A DNA stretch of 64,000 nucleotides from Rhodocollybia butyracea (taxonomy: Eukaryota; Basidiomycota; Agaricomycetes; Agaricales; Omphalotaceae). Both the position numbers and the translations under genes were made by a program. The DNA lies in assembly GCA_015501585.1 (NCBI GenBank), contig JADNRY010000013.1:62001-126000 (forward strand). The letters are read 5' to 3'. How positions within the stretch are numbered: position 1 is the stretch's first letter; every line of letters starts with the position of its first letter. Shown here piece by piece: positions 1 to 10,451 of this stretch. The notes below the pieces were generated by a model that was given only the letters and a program-made list of their open reading frames with translations, was not told where the DNA came from and did not search any database.

Positions 1-718
1 GGAGTCATGCAGGTATGTGTAGATTCTTTCTCGCATCTATCAACGCTCATCAACGCGTCACTTAGCTTCAATTCAACCCCATGCAACCACACCTGCTCTA
101 TGCGTCATTCCGACGAGATATGCGTATTTTTTGTTGGGATCTCCGTTACAACGTTGATCAACCATCCAAAATTTTCGGTCCTATGGTTTCAACAGCACAG
201 GCTGTTTTCAAAGAGCCGACTAACCAGAAACACAGATTTGACATCGATATCAGTGGGAGTTACCTTTCTGTTGGACGGCAGGTTCGTATCTTATTGGTGG
301 TTTACTTCCCTTTCTAACGTTTAACAGGATGGAACGATACTGATATACGACCTCAATGAAGGACATTCTTCCGAGTTGCTCGATGCAGACCACGATACCC
401 CGTTAACAATCGCTCCTGGTTTGAGCTTCCCCGCACACCAAGGTGATTTTCCTTCCGTTCCCTCTCTCTGTTCTTCACCCTAACGATTCCTTTCGAGATT
501 CCGTCGGAAGTGTTGCTTTTCATCCTACCTCGGCTCGCCTATTATCGAGTTCCGGATCTCGAAATTTCGATTTCACTGACTCTGACTCGGATTCAGATCT
601 CGAGGAGGGAAATGATTCTGGCGATGCGGAGACTTGTGCTGATACCCGAGTTGTATTGCTGCGGAGCAAGCGACAGCCCAAAGTTCAAGATGCTTCGTTG
701 AAGCTATGGAAATTTTAA
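1..718 (+). CDS. WRAP53/TCAB1-like WD40 protein, C-terminal part
   Basis: This is the 3' end of a gene that begins before the window. Exons are 1-12, 66-281, 328-442 and 498-718, with GT-AG introns between them, and the phases agree through to the stop. The first full exon holds a WD repeat with RIFCWDLRYN, followed by GSYLSVGRQDGTILIYDL. This order of repeats is typical of WRAP53/TCAB1, the WD40 protein that binds CAB-box RNAs and helps assemble telomerase in animals. The tail has an acidic Asp-Ser stretch (about 565-620) and ends in SLKLWKF. The role in fungi is less well known, so the name rests on repeat similarity. A broken second copy of the last exons lies at 3842-4133. Confidence 0.75.
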
Positions 719-1214
719 CCAGTGCAGCATGTACTTATTCGGGTCCACATTGTATACTTTTTTTCTTATTCGAACTGCTAATCCTGTCTGAGCCGTCTTC
801 TCGGGCATCATATCGAGCACAATAAAATCAATTGAAGCGCTGAGTCCTATTCAACTCGACTAGAAATGGAGGAAGAATATTTACTTGAGCCTCTGGGTTT
901 CAAGATTATGCGATTGTGCGAGTTAAAGTTAGAAGTTCTTGTATCGATGTATGTATTATTCATTCCTGCGATATACAAAGCGATGAATAGGCAGTAAAGA
1001 CAGCTCTCAATGAGATGGTTGCAGTAAAAGTGGTTGAACGTCCGACGACTGCATAAATAGAGTGCGACATCACGATGGCAAGATGACAAGAAAGAATCCG
1101 ATGCAGGAGTCAAAGAAGGTACCGAGGACACTCGGGGAGAGGAGAACAAGGCATAGGATATGCAATTGTGATATAGCCACAGACATCGGTTAGCAATGAT
1201 TTGGCCGATTATGT
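719..1214. other. Gap between two convergent genes
   Basis: This stretch of about 500 bp lies between the WRAP53-like stop and the stop of the membrane protein gene on the other strand. It has no coding signal and probably holds both 3' UTRs. Its counterpart in unit 2 is about 4180-4619. Confidence 0.5.
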
Positions 1215-2296
1215 TCATTCCCGATCCACGAAGGAAAGCTGGTCATATGATGGGGGTAATGTCCCTGACACAGAGTTTGCCTGGTGGGGATACTCTTCCA
1301 GCTGATTATACGAGTTTTCCTGTGGAGGAGACTGCTCCAGCTGATGACCTATAGCCACATGCACAACCTCGACATTTTCCTGGCTACGAGAAGTTTTCTG
1401 GGGAATGGGACTCGGAGGTGCAACGCCAGTAGGAAGGGTGACTTTCGTGATGTTCCTATTACTGGTCCCCGATGCGGTGAAGGGCTCGATGGCAGACTCG
1501 ACTGCCAATGGTCTGTTAGAATAGTCTAAAATTTTTCTGCGTCGACTCTTGATGAAATTTACTGCTGCGAGTATCACACCAACTAAGGCAGTCAATCCAC
1601 CCAGCAAACCTCCTAGCAAAGGCCCTAGAATATTGTTCCGAGATTTTTCAGAGGCAGTAGGGATGGCAGTAGGGGTACCCGATTCGATGATGGTTAGATC
1701 GGTCGCTGTCTTGGTAAAAATCGGCAAGAGCGCAGTGACTGGTAAAACGAAGGGAACTGGATGCCCCGTAAGAGTCATCGTCGAAGTCGTTCCGTCATCA
1801 GCAACCTGCACTCGATCACATTCGCCACTGGAAGACGCTGTGAAAAAACAATGTTGGCCTCCAGAGAGTACAGTACCAGTGACAGTTGAAAAGAAGTTGT
1901 CTAGTTCCCAACCGGAAGCTGAGACGGCAACGGTGTCTGTGGACAGAGTTGAGGGTAAAAGGAAACAAGCAAGATGAAAACAAAAGCTAATCAATAATAG
2001 TAACCGTTGTCAGCACATCCGATCCAGGAACCATTTCAGATAACACATTTTCCACTATGAATGTCGTCGCTGAGCCGTCGCTTCCTGTACCGATAGGCTG
2101 AGCCCATTCTAGTGTGCCGATGACAAGTGTCGGATTTATTTCAGAAGTAGTTGGAAAGAATTCCCAAAGGGTTACACTGGATGCTAGTTGTGGGCGGCCA
2201 GCGACAAAACCTGTACTGTTATGAGAGAATCTGTGCGGTAAACGGGAAAAAGACGTATGTACCAAAAATCAAAACCAGAACGAAACATACAATCAT
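1215..2296 (-). pseudogene. PPxY-tailed single-pass membrane protein, copy 1, splice donor lost
   Basis: The model has exons 2263-2296, 1992-2210 and 1215-1936, which would give 324 aa. It has a signal peptide (MIVCFVLVLIFGFVA), an ectodomain with Cys in HCFFTASSSGEC, one membrane helix (GPLLGGLLGGLTALVGVILA) followed by KSRRRK, and a cytosolic tail ending LPPSYDQLSFVDRE with a PPxY motif. The function is unknown. In the intact paralogue (4620-5694) the second intron starts GTTAGC. Here the same place reads ATTAGC, so the donor GT is lost, and reading through gives a stop within two codons. It is probably a recent pseudogene, although a sequence error is possible. Confidence 0.65.
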
Positions 2297-3039
2297 TATA
2301 TGCTACGAGTCGTTTTCTCCAAGAAAACCAACTTAAGGGAAAAGAAAGAAAGATGAATTTCTGTTCGGATGAGTAGTTATACGTATCATACCTGATCATA
2401 CTGGTCTGCAGGTACTTGTGGTCTACAGGAACCTTCGAATATCTCGATCAAACAGCAATACAATGGAAAGATGGACCTCTGTTCGAGTGAGTGATTCTGC
2501 ACAGATTCTGTATCGCCACGCTGCAGCAGAGCAGCTGACACCTGTTTTGTTGGTAATTTCAGGATGATACAGGTTGACCTCAATGAATACTGACCTATAG
2601 CTAACTAGTTCTTCCCAGAGTTGTTTTCCGGCTCGTCTATTATCAAGTCTGTCAATTGTTCGAGTGAAAGCACAGTGACACGGCCCACGAGGGAGTATAA
2701 CGTTTGCTGGTGACAATCAGTCATCGGTAGATTGCCTGGGCTTACACGCCTCATTTCTATACTTGCACATTTTCTTTGGAGGGAAAGTGGTTTGACAGTA
2801 TCTGTTGTGAAAGGCGTTATCTGAGTTCTGTGACGTCCAATGAGTATTTGTGTGTGGAAAGTACTCCCTGGAGCAAGTCAATCGCGATACGCCGACCTCG
2901 ACTGAGGAAGGACATTCGATTTCGATGTAAGTACTTTACAGGTGTTGCCACTAAGTCCCAATTATAGGGATACATTGCGATATGTCTCCCCAAAATTGAG
3001 AAAGATGACTATGCTCGATGAGAAGGGATGTTGTCGAGT
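2297..3039. other. Non-coding block, mostly identical to 5695-6260
   Basis: No recognisable gene was found here. Up to 2862 the sequence is the same as 5695-6260 in unit 2, at an offset of 3398. The open frames on the minus strand (2386-2583, 2423-2716) match no family I recognise. They may include the upstream region of the membrane protein gene and the 3' region of the multi-pass gene. Confidence 0.4.
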
Positions 3040-3600
3040 TCCTTCAAGAAATGGTCACATATTTCATCCTCCGTAGGCAGTTGATACGCCAACAGCCAAG
3101 ATCGAGAACGAATATACCAGCCCAAGTATCAAGACAATATGAAACTGGCAGAAGATAGCGAAGTATAGGCAAGCTGATCCGAGTCCTTCAGTCCAGGAGC
3201 GGATGTGAACAGAGGTACCATAGAGAATTTGAGGAAGCAGACAAGAGCAAAGAGAGGACAATGTACAAAACCGCAGAATGCGGGATCGTACAATGTAGTT
3301 TGCTGAAGATAGTCCGAGCCCCACTTTCAAGACCGACGAATTCCTGCATCGTGTGATGATTCTGAAGATTTTGCAGCTTTCGAGAAAATACGTCTTCTAC
3401 TTGAGCAGTGCATGCTGGCTGAGTCGAGAATACTTGCTCCCTAAGTTCGAGCGGGTTTAGGATTGAAATTGTGCAAACCTGAGCACATGCTTGCAGCTTT
3501 AAGACGGCTCCTTAGTGGCTTCATAAAGATCGTCACGATGAACACGAGAAATGGAAAGATACAGAACTCGAGACAGAATTTTTCGAGCACAGGCCCAGGA
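3040..3600 (-). pseudogene. Decayed multi-pass membrane protein gene, unit 1
   Basis: This matches the open frame at 6408-7019 in unit 2 but is broken. The start region resembles EKFYLEFCIFPFLVF in its own frame and then stops early, in the stretch corresponding to residues 40-60. Later pieces resembling FCAFIHCPLVALVCFLKF appear in another frame (3064-3330 covers part in a shifted frame). Function unknown. Confidence 0.55.
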
Positions 3601-3649
3601 GTGCGAAGGAGTTGAGAACGTTAGGAGATGGATACCGAGAAGGCAAAGT

Positions 3650-3706
3650 GGTTGGGCGCTTCTTGTCTTGCGGCCAAAATTGTATAGGCGCCTACTCTAC
3701 AGGACT
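3650..3706. repeat. Right-end fragment of short dispersed repeat
   Basis: This is a truncated copy of the repeat found in longer form at 7371-7603 and 10259-10451. The shared tail contains GGCGCTTCTTGT and ends with the palindrome TAGGCGCCTA. The left part is missing, as if removed by the deletion that shortened unit 1. Confidence 0.7.
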
Positions 3707-3841
3707 TATCGAAGGTACTACTACTAGTACTAGCACTGTATAATTAGTATTACGACCGTAAGTTCATCAATTCGGAAAATTTTGGTCAAAAGTAAATCGA
3801 AAAAAATACGAATAATCGGAAGAAAATTACTGGCAGCGGGC

Positions 3842-4133
3842 AGGGTTCCGAGTTGCTCGATGCCCAGGATACCCCGTGAACAATAGCTCCTGGGATGAGC
3901 TTCCCCGCACCCCAAGGTAATTTTCCTTCCGTTCCCTCTCTCACCCTCTCTTGATATCACGCTGGAAGTGTTGCTTTTCATCATCGGATCGCCTATTATC
4001 GAGTTCTGGATCTCGAAATTTCGATTTCCCTGACTCTGATTCGGATTCAGATCTCGAGGAGGGAAATGATTCTGGCGATGCGAAGACTTGTACTGGTACA
4101 CGACTTGTATTGTTGCGGTCGAGCAAGCGATAG
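3842..4133 (+). pseudogene. WRAP53-like 3' fragment
   Basis: This is a copy of the last exons of the WRAP53-like gene. The first part carries a stop (the region matching DADHDTPLT reads through CCG TGA), and the segment matching DSVGSVAFHPTSAR is partly deleted. The acidic tail LLSSSGSRNFDF and DSDSDSDLEEGNDSGDA is still readable. There are no upstream WD repeats, so it cannot make the protein. Confidence 0.75.
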
Positions 4134-4619
4134 CCCAAAGTTCAAGACGCTTCGTTGAAGCTATGGAAAAATTCTAACCAGTGCGGCATGTATTCAAGTC
4201 CATGTTTTACAGTTTTTTCTTCCTCGAACTGCTGATCCTCTCTGAGCTCTCTTCGGGGCATCATCATTACAACACCTCGACGAAGCGCGATAAATCACGT
4301 TTTTAGAATTGAAGCCCTAAGTCTTACAATTCGATTAGAAATAGAGGAAGAATGCCATTCCTGCTATATGCATGGTGACGAATGGGCAGCAAAGACAGCT
4401 CATCAATGAGATAGTTGCAGTGAAAGTGGCTGAACGTTCGACGATTGTATTGACAGAGTACAGTATGACATGGCGATGGCGATCGTAAGAAAGAATCCGA
4501 TGCAGGAGTCGAAGGTGTCCAGGACACTGGCAGGACATGGGGAGAGGAGAACAAGACATAGGATAGACAGTTGTAATGTAGCCACAGATATCTGCTAGCA
4601 GTGATTTGGCCGATTATGT

Positions 4620-5694
4620 TCACTCCCGATCCACGAAAAAAAGCTGGTCATATGATGGGGGTAATGTCCCTGACACTGAGTTTGCCCGGCGAGGATACTC
4701 TTCTGACGGGTTTCCCTGCGGAGGAGACTCTTCCAGCTGATGCTGTATAGTCATATGGACTGCCCCAACATTTTCTTGGCTACGAGAAGTCTTCTGAGGA
4801 ATGGGACTCGGAGGTGCAAGAATGCCAGCAGGATGGGTGACTTTGGTGACGTTCCTATTACTGGTCCCCGATGCGGTGAAGGGCTCGATGGCAGACTCGA
4901 CTGCCAATGGTCTGTCAGAGTAGTCTAAAATGTTTCTGCGTCGACTCCTGATGAACTTTACTGCTGCGAGTATCACACCAGCTAAGGCAACCAATCCACC
5001 CAGTAAACCTCCCAACAAAGGCCCCAGAATATTGTTCCGAGATTTTTCAGAGGTAGTGGCAGCAGGGGTGGCAGTAGGGGTGCCTGATTCAATGATGATA
5101 GTTGAATCGGTCACTGTCCTAGTAAAAATCGGCAAGAGCGCAGTGACCGGTAAAACCTTTGTAATCTCATCTCCCGTAAGAGTCACCGTCGAAGTCGTCC
5201 CGTCATCAAGAACCTGCATTTGATCACATTCGCCACTGGAGGAAGCTGTGAAAAAACAATGTACGCCTCCTGGGAGTGAAGTACCAGTGATAGTTTCTTC
5301 CCAACCGGAGGCTGAGACGACAACGGTTTCTGTACATAGAGTTGAGGATAAAAGGAAATGAGCAAGATGAAAACAGAGCTAACCAATTCCAGTCGTCGTA
5401 ACCGTCGTCAGCACACCCGTTCCAACAAGACCCGTTTCAGTAAACGGATTTTCCAATATGAATGTCGTCGCTGAGCCGTCGCTTGCTGTACCGATAGGCT
5501 GAGCCCATTCTGTGCCGATGACAGATGTCGGATTTTGTCCAGAAGTAGTAGGAATGAATTCGGGAAGGGTTACACTGGCTTGTGGACGGGCAGCGGCGAA
5601 ACCTGTATTATAATTATGTTGAGAGAATCTGTACGGCAAACGGGAAAAAGACGTATGTACCAAAAATCAAAACCAGAACGAAACATACAATCAT
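4620..5694 (-). CDS. PPxY-tailed single-pass membrane protein, copy 2
   Basis: Three exons (5661-5694, 5384-5602, 4620-5329) join to 963 nt, 320 aa. The order is signal peptide (MIVCFVLVLIFGFAAARP), an ectodomain rich in Thr with two Cys around HCFFTASSSGECD, a membrane helix (GPLLGGLLGGLVALAGVILA), the basic stop-transfer RSRRRN, then a tail of about 100 residues. The tail ends LPPSYDQLFFVDRE. PPSY is a PPxY motif, which in other proteins binds WW domains of NEDD4/Rsp5 ubiquitin ligases, so turnover by endocytosis is a reasonable guess but not shown. It lacks about six residues (LDNFFS) that copies 1 and 3 have. It is the only intact member of its three close paralogues here. Confidence 0.75.
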
Positions 5695-6407
5695 TATATG
5701 CTACGAGTCGTTTTCTCCAAGAAAACCAACTTAAGGGAAAAGAAAGAAAGATGAATTTCTGTTCGGATGAGTAGTTATACGTATCATACCTGATCATACT
5801 GGTCTGCAGGTACTTGTGGTCTACAGGAACCTTCGAATATCTCGATCAAACAGCAATACAATGGAAAGATGGACCTCTGTTCGAGTGAGTGATTCTGCAC
5901 AGATTCTGTATCGCCACGCTGCAGCAGAGCAGCTGACACCTGTTTTGTTGGTAATTTCAGGATGATACAGGTTGACCTCAATGAATACTGACCTATAGCT
6001 AACTAGTTCTTCCCAGAGTTGTTTTCCGGCTCGTCTATTATCAAGTCTGTCAATTGTTCGAGTGAAAGCACAGTGACACGGCCCACGAGGGAGTATAACG
6101 TTTGCTGGTGACAATCAGTCATCGGTAGATTGCCTGGGCTTACACGCCTCATTTCTATACTTGCACATTTTCTTTGGAGGGAAAGTGGTTTGACAGTATC
6201 TGTTGTGAAAGGCGTTATCTGAGTTCTGTGACGTCCAATGAGTATTTGTGTGTGGAAAGTGCTCCATGGAGCAAGTCAATCGCGATTCGCCTACCTTGAC
6301 TGAGGAAGAACATTTGATTTTGAGTAAGTACTTTACAAGCGTTGCCTCTAAGTCCCAATTAAATTGATGTACATCGCGATAGGTCGTCACGAAATCAAGG
6401 AAGATGA
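5695..6407. other. Non-coding block, unit 2
   Basis: This is the counterpart of 2297-3039 with no recognised gene. It is apparently identical to unit 1 up to 6260. Open frames on the minus strand (5821-6114, 6115-6462) match no family I know. Confidence 0.4.
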
Positions 6408-7019
6408 CTATGCTAGATGAGAAGAAGGGATAGTGTCGAGGTCCTTCAGGAAATGGCCCCATATTTCATCCTCCGTAGACAGTTGATGGTACGCCAACAG
6501 CGACCATATGACTGCAACAGCCAAGATCGAGAACGAATATACCAGCCCAAATATCAAAGACAATATGAATCTGGCAGAAGACAGCGGCGTATGGGCCAGC
6601 TGATCGTCCTTCAGTCCAGGAGCGGATATGAACAGAGACACCATAGAAAATTTGAGGAAGCAGACAAGAGCAACGAGAGGACAATGAATAAAAGCGCAGA
6701 ATGCCGGATCGTACAACGTGGTTTTGCGGAAGATATTCGGAGCCCCAGTGACTGCTGATGTTTCAAGACCGACGGATTCCTGCATCGTGTGATGACTCTG
6801 GAGATTTTGCAGCTTTCGACAAAATGCGTCTTCTACTTGAGCAGTGCATGCAGGCTGAGTCGAGAATACTGCGTCCCCAAGTTTGAGCGGGTCTAGGATT
6901 GAAATTGTGCAAACCTGAGCGCATACTTTGAGACGGTTCCTTAGTGTCTTCATAAAGATCGTCACGATGAACACGAGAAATGGAAAGATACAGAACTCGA
7001 GATAGAATTTTTCGAGCAC
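6408..7019 (-). CDS. Multi-pass membrane protein of unknown function
   Basis: This open frame of about 203 codons has three or more hydrophobic stretches: EFCIFPFLVF(IVTIFM), the HCPLVALVCFLKFSMVSLFI region, and FILSLIFGLVYSFSILAVAVI. I do not recognise the family. The frame stays open upstream to about 7100 without an ATG, so the first exon is missing from the model or has been cut by the repeat at 7371-7603. The C-terminal tail is short and polar. Unit 1 carries a decayed copy. The annotation rests on the long open frame and on its better preservation compared with unit 1. Confidence 0.45.
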   Translation of the reverse strand: MLEKFYLEFCIFPFLVFIVTIFMKTLRNRLKVCAQVCTISILDPLKLGDAVFSTQPACTAQVEDAFCRKLQNLQSHHTMQESVGLETSAVTGAPNIFRKTTLYDPAFCAFIHCPLVALVCFLKFSMVSLFISAPGLKDDQLAHTPLSSARFILSLIFGLVYSFSILAVAVIWSLLAYHQLSTEDEIWGHFLKDLDTIPSSHLA

Positions 7020-7370
7020 AAGCGCGGGAGTACGAAGGAGTTGAGCAGCGATATTAGCGTTGGGAGATGGATACCACGAAGAAGACGAAATAATATATTG
7101 TATGTCACTGAACCGTAGTTAGACGGTGTGAAGGAGAAGATGAAAGGTTTACCTCGCCGAGTACGATTCGAAGGAATAAAGCCATATAAGTTCGCCTAGT
7201 AAACATAATGTAGGATGCAAGATAAGAATGAAAAGGAGGGTCTATACAAGCATTCAGCTGAAACGACTGGGAAATACGGAAAGTGGCGACTTACACGGAT
7301 CCATAGAGCACGTAGCCTGCTATCCCAGAGGCTCTGTGTGTTGCTGACCAAAGACGCCCATAACCTATAA

Positions 7371-7603
7371 CCCGAGTTTAGATGCTCGTCTACTCCTTCT
7401 TCGAGATCCCAATTAGGCGAGAAGCGGTTTGCTCTCGAAACAGTCTGCTGGCGAGAATCTCCTCCGCGTTCCACAGCGTTATTCTTTATTTGAGCTAAGT
7501 AAGTTGGCTTCAAGGATTCCAGTGACATACCGTAGACATTTGAAAGGTAAATGGTTGGGCGCTTCTTGTATTAGGGCCAAAATTATATAGGCGCCTACTC
7601 TAA
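7371..7603. repeat. Short dispersed repeat, copy A
   Basis: This element of about 230 bp is shared with 10259-10451. Common blocks are GTTTAGAT..CTCGxCTACTCCTTC near the left end, TTAGGCGAGAAGC and CAGTCTGCTGGCGAGA in the middle, and GGxCGCTTCTTGTATT with TAGGCGCCTA at the right end. There is no coding capacity. The terminal similarity TTTAGA / TCTAAA suggests a small DNA-transposon derivative, but I could not define clean inverted repeats or a target duplication. Confidence 0.65.
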
Positions 7604-7631
7604 AGGACTAGATATCGAATAGTACTGCTTG

Positions 7632-9693
7632 TCACATTTCAGCAAACCAAACCTCTGCACCGTCTTTACCAGATCCTGTGAGTTCCTTTGCTTGCTTTCC
7701 CTTTCCCCAAAATCCGCCCTTGAAAGCCAGACCTTGTTCAGATGATTCCGATTCATCCACCCACTCAACTTCAAACCTATCGTCAAAACCAATAATCAAG
7801 TCTCCACCGTCGCCATAACCTTCTTCCCTCCTCGTGGCTTGATTACTCCAAAGAATCGAGCCGTTGAAAATGTTTCCTGTAAAGTGACGCAGCAGTATGT
7901 GTGTAGCGAAGAAGCCCTTGAAGGGAATAATAACAGTGGGTATAGCTCGAACTTCCTCAGTAGTGGAGTTTTTAGTGAATGGAGTTTGAATGATTCTTTG
8001 GACAACGTCGTCTTCCAGCACTCTTGCACACTCATGAGAAGGTGATTGTGCATCTGGCCCAACGAAGCACGGGCGTAAGGTCCCATAAGCAGGATGTGCA
8101 AATACAGTGTCTGCCAAAGACGAGATACACCGAGTTGGAGGTACTGGGGTATGAGGCCTAGGGAGTGCAGCCGCTATTCTTTCCGCCACTTTCTTCGTCC
8201 GCTCGTCTTCGAGCCTATGAAATTATTTTAGCAAATGTACCTTGAGCAGAAGCGATCCCACCTTTTCTTCCAATCAATTGGAGGCAAGCCCAGTATATGG
8301 TCAGCGATCCGGCGAATGACAATTTGGTGGATCATGGTCCCAAATTCCTCGTCATTTGAAAGAACCACAATACCTAGATTGTCGTTCGGGAAACGAGTCA
8401 CCTATAAAACCTCTAAATGCAACGGACACAGATAGATAGAAATGTGATGACCTGTGTTTTGAAACCGGGATTCGACCCGCCATGCTCAATCAATTGGTGT
8501 CCACGGTAGGTGTATATCTCTTGTCCGGCTCCATACATAGATAGACCCTACAAGAAAACATCTCGATGACAACCAGGTTTGAGAGGGAGGTCCCGGAACC
8601 TACTAGCTCTGGATAGGATGTGGTTCCATCTATAACACTGACACCCTCTGCAACATGTTTCACCAGATTGTTGGGTACGATGGTGTTATTTGTAAATGGG
8701 TGTTGGCCATTTCCCAATAGCATAGCTACCCACATTGACAAATCTCTCGCGCTAGTGATTACTCCCCCAGCCCCAGCCCAAATTTGTTCTTCTCCAGGAC
8801 GGGAGAAGTATGGTACAGTCGGAATCAATGTACCATTAACACCCGTAACCTCATCGCGCATTGAGCGCATAAATCCATTAGCCATATTTCCCGAGGCTTC
8901 AGCGTTTGCAACAGAATATACTGAGCCTGTCATATTTAGAGGTTGAAAGAGATGCTCGGCAATGTAGGACTCGTATGGCTGCTTCAGCAGAAGAGTTGGG
9001 AGGTAAGAGAGTGTTTCATACATCAAATTGTTGTACTGCCATGTCTCCCGTATTTCCGCAGAGGGACGTAGGTAGCGAAGATTGGATATCTAACCGAAAT
9101 TCAGCACGGACGCGATAGCTCAAGAAACTCAGGCTTGCCATCTCTGATACACCACCTTCCAGCGGCCGGCCGGATTGGTCGTGTCTTGGCATACCTGTAC
9201 GGTGCGAGAGCATATCCTGAACATTCACGAGCCGTTCCATATCTTTATCCATGAGGCCCCATTGAGGAAATATGTCTACAGCTCGAGTATCCCAGGAGAT
9301 TTTCTCTCCTCGTTCTTCAGACAAGGTTTTGTTCTCGATAAGCAGCCCGACTGATAGCGAGAGGAACAGTTTACTGTTGGACGCGATGGCAAAGAGTGAA
9401 TCGGGAGTAACTGGCGACCCATCTGCTGTCGCAACACCGTAAGAGCCGTATTCCATGAGCCATCCAGTTGAATATGATTCATTGCGGCGAACTATGGCAA
9501 CAGAGAGACCAGGCGAACTATAGTCACTGAGTATAGTATCAATGAAACTGTCGATTTCAGGTGTGATGAAGACATTGTGTGGCTCGTGCAATGGAAAGGA
9601 TGCTTTGATGGGAGTGTTAGCGCAATTATGTGAACACAGAGGTGTTTGAGCCGCCAATGAGCTTCCGATGTAGAGTAACAGAGGCAACAACAT
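7632..9693 (-). pseudogene. Serine beta-lactamase-like protein, copy A, frameshift in last exon
   Basis: Exons are 9151-9693, 8604-9089, 8452-8547 and 7632-8401; introns are 61, 56 and 50 nt. The product would be a secreted serine hydrolase of the beta-lactamase/transpeptidase-like family common in agarics. It has a signal peptide (MLLPLLLYIGSSLAAQ), the active-site SxxK as SNSK in FAIASNSKLF, YxN as YNN in WQYNNLMY, and HGG in IEHGGSNPGF. Compared with copy B, one base of a CCC run is missing at about 8251 (GTACC here, GTACCC there). This puts a stop five codons on and cuts off the last 190 or so residues. Repairing one base would restore 631 aa. The natural substrate is unknown in this family. 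Confidence 0.75.
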
Positions 9694-10007
9694 TATTCAT
9701 GTACGTAAGGGCTTCGCCCAAAAGTCCGAAATATCCAACTCCGAATGTCCGACGACACAATTACGTACACATCTACATCGGGGTTGCGTGCGATCCAGTG
9801 ATAATGGCATGATCCCACTTTGAAACTTGACCCGCAGTGGTCGTGCAGCGTCAATGCAGCGTTGAACGCGAGAAAAGAATATAGAGCCAAAAGCAAAAGA
9901 ACTCTACTGTTAAAACAGCAAACCAAGTACTGGTTACGCATCATCATCCCCAATACAAAGCTACATAGAATACTTTAGTTGTATACATGTTGACAAGATC
10001 CTCATAA

Positions 10008-10253
10008 CTACTTTAGATGCCAGCGTTTGCCCTATCCACTCGTTCTTCAATAACGCAGCAGGTATCCACCGGTCCTCCTGCTCTTTGATCAAGCATGCAT
10101 CCACAAATTTGCCTGCCGCCTTTGAAAATTTGCTCTCGAGTCTGGGTCTCGTCCCTCTCTGATTTGGCGCACGCTCCTTTCGATTTGCTGCAGGACTTTA
10201 CTCATGGGCCCACCTTGGAATAAGACTCCCCAAGAATCCCTCCGCTCCTTCGT
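10008..10253 (-). pseudogene. C-terminal MAPKK fragment
   Basis: This matches the last coding part of the MAPKK at 19885-20125 with many small changes. The segment corresponding to the stop codon (19788-19881) is deleted, and extra bases (GAGTCTGGGTCT region) are present. It came along with the beta-lactamase-like gene when the segment was copied. Confidence 0.75.
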
Positions 10254-10258
10254 CTACT

Positions 10259-10451
10259 ATACCGAGAGTTTAGATACTCGCCTACTCCTTCTGCAAGATC
10301 TCACTGATTAGGCGAGAAGCAGTTTGCGCTCGAAGCAGTCTGCTGGCGAGACTCTTCTCCACGCTCTACATCTTTGTTTGGAATCTAAAATCAATCTAAA
10401 AGGCAAAGGGTTGGACGCTTCTTGTATTGCTGCCAAGTTATATAGGCGCCT
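10259..10451. repeat. Short dispersed repeat, copy B
   Basis: This is the second full copy of the element at 7371-7603, about 40 bp shorter in the middle. It sits at the right edge of the 2.6 kb duplication. The left end contains CTCGCCTA and, 30 bp on, TTAGGCGAG, which can pair as a small hairpin. Confidence 0.65.

Larger units (their letters stand above)
371..3706. repeat. Tandem duplication, unit 1
   Basis: This segment is repeated just downstream (3842-7603). Both units contain, in order, the 3' end of the WRAP53-like gene (plus), a PPxY-tailed membrane protein gene (minus), a multi-pass membrane protein gene (minus) and the right end of a short dispersed repeat. Unit 1 lacks about 465 bp that unit 2 has (7080-7545), just inside its right end. 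Most of the two units are visibly diverged, but one block of about 625 bp (2238-2862) looks identical. Confidence 0.85.
3842..7603. repeat. Tandem duplication, unit 2
   Basis: This is the second copy of the 371-3706 segment, with the same gene order. It starts inside the third-last exon of a WRAP53-like copy and ends at the right end of the short dispersed repeat (7371-7603). A junction of about 135 bp (3707-3841) separates the units and includes a TACTACTAGTAC motif. The membrane protein gene and the multi-pass gene look intact in this unit. Confidence 0.85.
7607..10253. repeat. Dispersed 2.6 kb duplication, copy A
   Basis: This matches 17483-20125 over the whole beta-lactamase-like gene, its upstream region and the last part of the MAPKK gene. 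Here it starts right after one short repeat (7371-7603) and ends right before another (10259-10451). It contains only the tail of the MAPKK, so this is the derived copy. Confidence 0.85.
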
